Assembly: GCA_034509925.1 (NCBI GenBank)
Contig: CM067528.1
Location: forward strand, 11,284,501 to 11,348,500
Direction of reading: 5' to 3'
DNA: 64,000 bases
DNA from: Hirudinaria manillensis
Taxonomy: Eukaryota; Annelida; Clitellata; Hirudinida; Hirudinidae
Part shown: positions 55,601 through 64,000 of the stretch, one piece after another
Layout of the letters: the number at the start of each line of letters is the position of its first letter
How positions within the stretch are numbered: the first letter of the stretch is position 1
Translations under genes and position numbers: made by a program
The notes under the pieces: model-generated
The model's database searches: none
Seen by the model: the letters and a program-made list of their open reading frames with translations, nothing else
What the model was told of the DNA's origin: nothing

Positions 55601-58600
55601 AGTGATCTGCCATATACTGAATGGGAGGTAACCAGTAAATGCAATGATAAAACATCTATTCTGCATTTCATAATCTGTTATAATAGCATGTTATATGTAA
55701 TATCACATGTAATCTTGTGATTGTGGCAAAAAAATCTGTATCGTTTTTGAACGTCTGTAATTTTAATACATAACGAGGATACAAATGTTCCCCAATTCTT
55801 TTGACGAACTTCTTTAATTAAAATCAGCTTCATCGCGTGAAAATAACAAAAAGTTAAGGTTAATAAGTTATAACTGTAAACTCATTTTCAATCAGACATG
55901 ACAGAACACGTTTGGAGGACTTAAATGGTATTTTGTTTTCCCTGTAGAAGCCAAGTCGTGTTGATGGAAGCAATAGCAAACAATGACGTTGCTCATTAGT
56001 TTTGTCTGCAAACAAGATGCCTTACGTGCAGCTGGCTTCCCTTCGTGTTGGCTAGCATGGACCCACTGGTAGTCTAAAGCATGTTTGTTGTTACAGGAGG
56101 ACCAGGATTGCTTTCCAGTCCCAAATTAGTGGAATTACTTTGAGCTTCTAGAATTAAATTTAATTATGCTCTTGCTTCCAAACTAATGTTCGACTGAACG
56201 GTCTTGTTTTATTCAAAGCGACGTTTACACGTCATTTTTGTCACTTCACTCCTTTCTTAGATCTTTACACCCTAAAGCTGCGACGCAGATTTCGAATTTT
56301 TTGTAATAAAAAGTTAAAGTAATTCCTCCCTTTTTTCAAATGCATTGAGAAGTAATTGCTAAGCGATATGCCTTATAAATTGGTCTGTTGAACAGAGCAG
56401 ATTGTAAAGGAGACTTTTGTTGCTCAAAAGCCTAGAAAATATCTGATAATCGGAAATATTTCTTATCTTTACGTAGCTTGTTTGCAAATGATGCAAATGC
56501 AAATGGCGTTTGCGATCTTGCGTGTGCGTTCTTTTCTGCCTCATTCATTCATTTGCAGGCGGGTTTGTTGCATTTCGATGTTAATGATTGCTGTCACTCC
56601 CTGATGGTTCATCAATTCTTTTCTTTAGGGTTCAGGTCAAACTTTTTTTTTATTTTATCACGAAGTCGCTTTAACAACTTTAAGCATTTTATTTCAAAGC
56701 CGGTTAAATTTGACATTTTTTATTAGTTCTGCAAATGAAGAAATAATTGTCTTTATTGAGGGCAGCAATCAACAGAGGAGCCATGGGGTTTGGTTGTAAG
56801 GAATAGTTATTGAGAATAATATGAAACTACTCGTTGACGTAACATAATACCAAGCTGAGATAACAATTGAAGTAAGTCATAAAAATGACAAAATGCAATT
56901 ATTGGAGGGAAAGCTTGTCAATAATCCTTGATCATGGAAATTCCATGAGATCATCCTTCCTGAAGTGGAAAGAAAGATTTCTATTTTATAATAACGCATT
57001 TTAATTTTGTAATTTTTATTTATAAAAATGCAAATTCTTCAATCGAGTTCTATTAATTATTCATGAGGTGATGTCTCTGGGCCTTTGTTACCTGCTTTCT
57101 TTGCTTTAGTTCTGGTGCCGATAAGGAAGGGGAATGTTGCTAAAAATCTCACCTCTTAAAATCTCTCTTTTTCGACCTTGAAGAGAACCTTTCTTCTTGT
57201 TACTGCCTCGACTTCCGAACCTGTATGCGACGAATCCATTGCACGGACCTTGAGTGCTTTGTTTTTATTTTTTATTTACGTCTCTAGGTTTACGAACGTT
57301 TCCTAGGAGGCACGAGTATTGAGGATTTGGACGCTATTTGATGACACTCTTTATTCTTTACGATAATTAGTTTCGAGTGCTTAACAAAGAGACGATTAAG
57401 GGCCTGAATTGTCGGTGATGTTTTCCAATTATTTCGGCTTTAAGTGTAAATAATTGGGCCGTTAAGACGGATGACGACACTGTTTCTTACAGGAAGCGTT
57501 TTTCTAAAAGATTGGAGCAATTTGCAGATAACAGATGCTTATTGGTTTTTATTTGCAACGCGTTCGGATGTTTTTTTTCTAATCGAATACTTTTCCTTGT
57601 AAGGTTGTAGTCAAATAATATTATTATAATAAAATTACTGTTGTTGGTATATTATAATTACATATTGTAACTTAAAGTTATGGACTTGGAATCCTGGTGG
57701 AATCTCTTTCCCTAGCTGTTTTTCGTCATTTAGAGTCTGCAAATCTCAGTGAATTGAAAAAAACTCTGTGCGATCCTTTGCTGAGAAGATGGATTCAAAC
57801 GTATTCAGTGCGGTATTACGTGGAACAAGCTTTTATGAGATAATTGAATCCAATGGCTGATGCTTGAGAAATATGAGCAATCATTTAAAACCCATTTAAT
57901 TGACTCTGGGTACTCGAGACGATTCTCCTGTACGAACGGATAAGAAATATAACTACGGTGACGCTCGTGATGATAACGATATTGGATGGTTTGGATGTGA
58001 TGGCATGATATTAGAGAAGACGGGAGGATTGTAATTGAAAGCAGGCGGCGCGAAACTTGGTGTCTTAATTGTCTAGTCTGCTGCTGATACGTTAATTATA
58101 TTCACTTCTGCCTACTTCTTGTGCTTTTGTCTTTCTCGTCAATAAGTTCCTTGCAAATTTCTTCACACCAATCACTATTGCGATTGGACCTGTATAATGA
58201 ATATCATGCCATCGGTATCATGACCGGGCTTTCCGCTGAACTAAATTGTTTGATCTCCATGCACAAGGCATATTTCATTCTTTTTCCGGCTATTGTTACA
58301 GTTTTTATTAGTATTTTATTATCGTTATCAAAACCTTCGACGTCATGGACGTCGTCATATTTTTCGATACACTCATATTTTACTATGACAAAGTTGATGA
58401 ACTCACGAACGAAAACTAGGTAAAAGCAAGTGGGTTTTTTTGTGGTCAATAATTTACACTCATTCTGGCAGAGCTTTTCAAATTGTGATTCGAAACTTGA
58501 TAAAATCTCGTGTTAAAACCGGGCATTTGTGTTAATGATCAGAAAAATCCCTAAATCTCTGCTCCTGGGTAGAAGGCTCTCTACAGTCTTAGGTACGTGG

Positions 58601-60104
58601 CTAATAGAATTAGTTCTTCATAGAACTTCGCTGTTACTAAGAACTCTGAGGCATTCTGAATTAGCCTAACACTCGAATGTCCTTCATTGAAATGATGATG
58701 GCTTTCATCTTTGAGAGAATTTGTTTCTCTGTTCTCTTGGTCATGTGTGCCTCTCTTAGTAGTCTTTATCGAATTAAATGTTAATCAATCAGTGAATAAC
58801 ATTTTACTGCTTCCTAATCTTGTAAGCGTGGACCTGAACAATTTCTTACGAACCCATACACGTTAAGGGAACGTAAGAGTAGAAATTATCGTGGATGCAT
58901 GATTTAAAAGCTGAAATTATCTCCCGGAGCAGACGTCATTTGTTTCGAAAATGTTCAGCTTGCTGTGCAACAACGTGCACGTGTGTGTGCGTGTTCGAAG
59001 AAGTAAGGTGCACGAGTGGCGCGCGATGTTCGTCCGTGAGACTTAGTGTCTGTGAATTACCAGTGAGACTTGCCTCTCTAGGCCCTGATCTCTTCTTCGT
59101 CTCCATAAAATTGTTTCAGCAAACCCGCCTGCTTAGCCAGCTAAAGCTGTTGATTCTCAATTTTTTTTTCTCTAAACATTGCTATGTTCGCCGTGATAAC
59201 TCAACTTACCGGTGACGTAAATGCTGGCAAGAGATAGTATTATGGTGGGGAAAGTATTAACAATGATGTCGATTATGTTAATGTAATGACGACTTTGATG
59301 ACGCCACGTGTAGGTGTTGCTATGCGATGAGCGTGACTAAGAACTAACAATTTGAGATTTGTTTAATAACTTTGACACGGCTTCCTTATTAACGTGATGC
59401 AAAATGGCAACAATATCCTGGTCCATTGCTCTGATCACTATGTGTTGTATTAATAGTGGAAGCTGTCAGTTCAGAATACATAAATTTTAAAGGTCTCTTA
59501 TTTCTTAATCATGTTTTTGGTTTTTAGGGAAATTTGAAATTATAACCAGATAACTTGAGTTTGAAGCCATTGGAAACTTTAAAAAAGTTTGTTTTGGTAT
59601 GAAATTAATTGACAGGGGGGTCACACAAATTGGAAGTATATGTGTTGAACACATGCTGATCTTCTGGCAATCATATATTTAGGAGTTCTTTATTTACACA
59701 CACTGTTTTATAATTTCACTGTCCTTGAGTTGTGTTTGCCTGCTAAATGTTGATTTAAATGTTACTGCCACATAATAGATAAATCTTGATTCCACAGCAA
59801 TGATTCGAAAGATTGAAGATTATTACCAAGCAGCTGCTATAGCCAACTTTGAGGCTTTACAAAATGAATGTAATGATTTTGTTTTCATTTGTTTATTACA
59901 AATGTTTAACTTTCCACAGTCCAACACCATTCCCTGTGATGCAAAGCATGACATAACCAACAGTAACAACAGCAACAGCAGCAGTGGTAGGAGTTATTCA
60001 AATCAGGCTGGACTGAATGGAGAACAGCTGAGCAAAACCAACCTTTACATCAGGGGCCTGAGACCCGACATGAACGACAAAGATCTGGTGGCCCTCTGCC
60101 AACC
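49691..60104 (+). CDS. RBMS/Shep-type single-strand RNA-binding protein, first two coding exons
   Basis: Coding exons 49691-49876 and 59920-60104 join in phase 0 across a 10-kb intron. Exon 1 (ATG ten bases after the acceptor) encodes an unstructured leader of 62 residues ending YQKSAISR. Exon 2 encodes an Asn/Ser-rich linker ([10 protein letters not shown]), then [20 protein letters not shown] and DLVALCQP. This is the start of RRM1 with the RNP2 motif LYIRGL, and [12 protein letters not shown] followed by DLV.LCQP is diagnostic of the RBMS1/2/3 and Drosophila alan-shepard family. These proteins bind A/U-rich RNA or single-stranded DNA and act in mRNA stability and neuronal regulation. Exon 2 ends CC|gtgagt in mid-codon; the rest of RRM1, RRM2 and the C-terminus lie beyond base 64000. 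Alternative first exons within the large intron are possible, as is usual for this family. Confidence 0.88.
54432..54960 (-). mobile_element. 3' fragment of a non-LTR retrotransposon
   Basis: The minus-strand ORF 54928-54554 ends with a typical C-terminal LINE ORF2 segment: [20 protein letters not shown], then [20 protein letters not shown]. Families have TRGHSLKL...FFSNRVVNPWNSLPEEVV here. About 100 bases of 3' UTR follow, ending in a short TTGAATTTA-type tandem tail (about 54432-54452). It is 5'-truncated, since the RT core is absent. It sits in the large intron of the RBMS-like gene. Confidence 0.8.
55225..55695. repeat. Tandem repeat, about 122-base unit, roughly four copies
   Basis: Copies can be counted from the string GGTAACCAGTAAAT, which starts at about 55261, 55383, 55504 and 55627 (spacing 122, 121 and 123 bases). 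Each unit also has ACATCTATTCTGCATTTCAT, a TGTTATATTTTATAATAGC stretch and a GTTTTC-containing link. The first and last units are the most diverged or shortened. It lies in the RBMS-like intron. Confidence 0.95.
55696..59919. other. Remainder of the RBMS-like intron
   Basis: No further coding exon could be supported. A GC-richer patch at about 58960-59110 with CpG-containing strings (GTGGCGCGCGATG) might be an alternative promoter or first exon of the RBMS-like gene. Confidence 0.3.
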
Positions 60105-63100
60105 GTGAGTTGACTTTTTATGAGGGAAGGACATGAATGTTCATTCTAAATGCTCCAATTAAAACCAGAATAAGTAATTCCACGGGCTCGTATTGAAAGT
60201 GGATATTACAATTATTATAAAATTATTATATGAAATATTAATTTAGAGTTTTTCGATAAGCTGTGTTACCATCGATTGTTATTATTACTGTTTCTGTTAT
60301 TATTATTATTATTGGTCGTAAAGGGATTAGAATTCTCAATAAGATATAAGATCAGAATAGCCAACAATCCTGATGTTGAAAGAGTTTCACCTTTGAATGT
60401 GTCACCTTTTGGCTCTTTATAAAGCAGCTGACTGTGCCTTTTCTAAATCCTATTCCGGTTGCAATTTTTGTGATAATTTTATGTATTATTGACTTGATTG
60501 TTTCTGTTATTCACTTAGTAACTGAGAATTAAGGGAAGTTCTTAGGATCCTACAAATTGGAACAAAAGCCTAAAAAAATTATGAGTGGAGTGAGAAGTAT
60601 TTAACAAGACAGCTTAGAACAATTTATTTGCTCAGCTCTGTGTCTCTCACAAATACTTTCTCCATGTGTCATTCTTCTATTAAAGATGTATTTTTGAGTT
60701 TCCAAAATTGGCTCTTTGGAAGGACGTATATCATTATCAGACCTTTTGTTCTTACACTCATCTTGTTATCATTTACATTTCATGTTTTCTAAAACCTGCT
60801 TTTTTAGAGTGCACAGAAATATGCCTTTTGGAATATAATGTGACAGTGCTGAAAACATGTGAAATTTTTGAGCTTTGAGGAAGATGAGGTTACAATTGCT
60901 AGATTATAAGAAAGGGAAAACAGGAAGAAAAATGGAACATTAGTTGGGAAAGAAATTGCTAAATGAAGCTAGTTGTATATTGATTCTATGTGATCAGCCA
61001 TGTTTTAGAAGGTCTTTACTTAATTTACTCTAAATTGTTTTATTTGACTGAATATTGAGAGAATCACCATTCTAGACAGCATTCTGTCCTGAATCTGTAG
61101 ACATAATGATGAGCCTTTGGGCCTAAGGACGACAAAGATTCTATCGCTGAAGGAATGATAAAGATACATATCAAAAGGTTGAATCAGATATTGAAGAACA
61201 TTATTGCAGCAGTTTTTAAGACTATAATATATATGCATGTGTCTGTATATATGATATTATATGTAATGTAATTAAGCAATATAATAGAAAATCTAATTAG
61301 AATTTATAAGATGGCCTTAACACTGGTTCTTATTGGTATTGCGGTCATCTTTCCCTGAAATCATTCAGAGTTAATCACTTGAACAAGTTTTTTTTTCTCT
61401 GCTCATTCACCTAGTATCACTTTGCTTAGTGTATTATGACCATTTAATTGTGATTACAAATAATTGCAGGTGAGAAATGTTGTTGTTAGGTGGTTTGTTG
61501 GGAAGAACTGCAATTTTCCCATACAATTAGCTATCTCATTATTGGTTGTTCCAATAATAATACTACTATGTAACTAGATTATTGGGGCAATGTGTTAATC
61601 TGGACGATGTTTGCAAAGAAGACTTGACCGCGTGGGAAAGCCATTTCCAGATTGAGTTTAAATTGTATTAATATCATTTATAGGGATGCTGATAGGAGAA
61701 GTATTTATTGTTGCTGAAGCAATACAAATCATACCTGGTTTTGTTCTCTGTTTTTCCTTTTTCTCCGAATCCAAAATTTGAGCAAAACATTTCTGGTGGT
61801 CCGAGCAGGGGTGGGAAGTTTCTGCATCCCACGATAACTTTGGATGCAGCAAAAACAGTTTGGTTCATTGCTTTTGTGATGCAGTGTTGTGTTGACAGTT
61901 TCATTTTAGTTTTCATATTTTTTTTAAACATCTTGTATTAATATATGCTCTTTTGTTTTTAACAATGTAATTGACTATGATGCATACTCTTGTAGAATGT
62001 TTTGCATGCTTTAATGAAGCTGTTCCTTATTTATATCAAGTTCCTAGTCTGTCTAACTAATGATATTTTTTTGGGTCCGTTATTTTGGTAAGAAATATAT
62101 TAATTTTAGGACAACTGTATGTTCTCAATATTCGAAGCAATAATTGAAAGATAAGCAAAGACTTCCAATTGAAATAAACTAATAAACTAATAAACCTGGT
62201 GACTGATTCTACTTTTCAATTAGAGTCCTCCCCGAGAGATATATTTTTGGAGATGCATTCTCACAGTTTTGTCGTGGTTGGAATCATTCATTCCATAAAT
62301 CAGAATGTGTTTAGATTTATATTTTACTTTATTTTACATTTGTTTTTGTTACCATCTTCTGACTTGGCCATGTTGCTTTTTAATCATACACGTATTTTTT
62401 TAAATGCCATTGTTTTTTTTTGTGCCCGAGACTGAGGGAAAGCTATGCAAATATGTTTTTGATTTTGGACTTTGAACTTATTTTTCAGATAGTTTTTTTC
62501 TCCATCATGAGCTAAGAGTGTCTCTCTCTATAATTTTTTTTTTCATGATCACCACAAGTATTTGATGGAGAAATGGAACAGTGAGATGGCATTTGTCTGA
62601 TTTGAATTTCCACCACTGTGGAGTCTTGCCCTTTATTAAGTGCTTGATTAACTGATTGCAATCTCTCTCCATTAGTTGTAATGATGGATGTGGTAGATCT
62701 GAACATAACAACTCATTACTTAAAGCACATTTGCTGAACAGCTATCATTTGGGAACAATAGCTAAAGATTGAGAGATCATTTTTCAGAGAATCCAACAAG
62801 CATGGTTCTATAATTGCTTAGAAGTTCTAAGGAGAAAAGAAATTGTTTGTTTGTCTGAAGTCATCAATGTCTGTAGAAGTGTACGAGAGTAGCTTGTACA
62901 AGTAGCTTGAACGTCATGATATCAGATTATCTTATCCACATTTCTTCACTTGACTGCAGTGTTTTTATGGCTTTCTCCCTGCTCTGGTACTCAGTTTGAG
63001 CTTTTTTTTTTGATTCCCTGGACTGTGTATGGAGTCTGTTCTGATTGTTCAATTAGTTTATTTATTTATTTTTAATCCATGCATTTTTTGCATTTTGAAT

Positions 63101-64000
63101 TATTTTGAGAGTCGACAAATTATTGCCAGATAAAGTTTTTTGCTCTGCTCGGAGAAGTTTGATTATAAGGAGTTTCAGCCTTTTTCAGCCTTTTTCAGTT
63201 TTTTTTCTTTAAATATTTCCTTCTTTATAATATGTTCAGTTATGCACTCAAAGAGATTTCTTCGGAAGAAGGGTGTGTGCAGTTGTTTGTAGCCAATTAG
63301 AGTCTAGTTGTGACTCTGGAGAATTGATAGAAAAAAACAAAAGAAGGATAAAGGGTTGTGCTGTTGTGCATATTTACAGTTTGAATGATTTTCTGGGATT
63401 ACGAGTTTAAGAAGAAAAAAAACCTGGGGTTTTACCTGGTAATACATCCTGGATATCAATTAGCCATTTCTATTAGTAACTTGTTGGGAGATATTTTTTT
63501 TAGCTTTTACACACATTTTTTGGCATGAGAGCATGGGACAGCTTGGCTAAAATCTTGTCGTAATTAAGTCAGTCCTATATTAACTAACTGATTATTATTT
63601 ATTATAGATATTATTATATATTAACATTAGTTAATTATATTAATATAATATCGACTTATTAATACTTAATTAATTATGCTACATTGTTGGTAACGATATT
63701 AATTTAATGTAGTTTGGCCTGTACTCTACTGTATTAATTACGTCAGGCATTGTATTGTGATTCATGGACTAAATGAACTTGGTGTCTTAGCTTAGTGAGG
63801 AGATGTCCCATGACTTTGATGCCTGATGTTGGAAATTTAGTCTGGGTGACTCAATCCCTAACTGGTCATAACCTTGAAATCTCTTTGAAATGCAAAACTC
63901 TGCATGCCAGACATAGAATGTATGTGACATAGTAATTGTTGTTCATTACTTCAGTTGCTCGACCCGAGGAGGACGGGACGTGCTGTTGTTTGAGTTGCTT
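60105..64000. other. RBMS-like intron running off the window
   Basis: The next exon should complete RRM1, with a YGKIVSTKAI-like sequence. It was not found, so the intron probably continues past the right edge. T-rich stretches and a few ORFs without family resemblance are all that is seen. Confidence 0.4.

Noticed and set aside
58895-59215. 106-aa Cys/Arg-rich ORF in the RBMS intron
   Set aside because: It has no recognisable domain or splice context. The GC-richer composition may instead mark a promoter.
59800-59919. Upstream extension of the RBMS exon 2 reading frame ([21 protein letters not shown])
   Set aside because: A strong acceptor at 59919 (actttccacag) precedes the conserved part, and exon 1 at 49691-49876 joins it in phase 0. 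The extension is probably an intronic open frame, although an alternative first exon cannot be excluded.

Overview
The window looks like a piece of an AT-rich, intron-rich invertebrate animal genome. The evidence is canonical GT/AG introns (plus one probable GC-AG intron), standard stop codons, animal-specific families (ADAM, MKP-type DUSP, RBMS, PRMT7, Aurora kinase), CR1/L2/jockey-like non-LTR retrotransposons and many microsatellites. I cannot name the phylum. No prokaryotic, organellar, tRNA, rRNA or CRISPR feature was seen.

Layout. 1-310: one exon of an Aurora-type Ser/Thr kinase on the minus strand, which runs off the left edge. About 1624-2100: a decayed, internally deleted copy of the zinc-finger gene found further right. 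2537-7156: a complete 12-exon PRMT7 gene (+). 7620-12693: a four-exon C2H2 zinc-finger gene (-), tail-to-tail with PRMT7, with a long (TA)n tract in one intron. 12.7-16.3 kb: mostly empty, with a decayed reverse-transcriptase fragment and one small doubtful ORF. 16285-33955: a large ADAM gene (+, about 27 exons, about 1516 aa). It has a prodomain, a metalloprotease domain with a broken zinc motif, disintegrin, cysteine-rich, EGF, transmembrane and a long cytoplasmic tail. One of its introns holds an intact two-ORF LINE on the opposite strand (about 20.5-24.5 kb). 34-38.4 kb: gene-poor, with a few coding-looking minus-strand stretches. 38416-47683: a seven-exon dual-specificity MAP kinase phosphatase of the DUSP8/DUSP16 type (+) with an unusually long C-terminal tail. 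49691-60104 and beyond: the first two coding exons of an RBMS/Shep-type RNA-binding protein (+), separated by a 10-kb intron that carries a LINE fragment and a 122-bp tandem repeat. The rest of that gene lies beyond the right edge.

The genes are not an operon and share no obvious pathway. Neighbouring genes are independent, except that PRMT7 and the zinc-finger gene converge and may overlap in their 3' UTRs. Exon borders were set by eye from splice consensus, reading-frame continuity and recalled family sequence features. The ADAM, DUSP and PRMT7 models each close in frame over their full length.

The most interesting biology is the ADAM protein. Its HExxH glutamate is replaced by leucine, so it should be a non-enzymatic adhesion or receptor-type ADAM. 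It also carries long His/Asn/Asp-rich and Ser-rich insertions inside otherwise compact domains. The same kind of trinucleotide-encoded homopolymer growth is seen in the DUSP.
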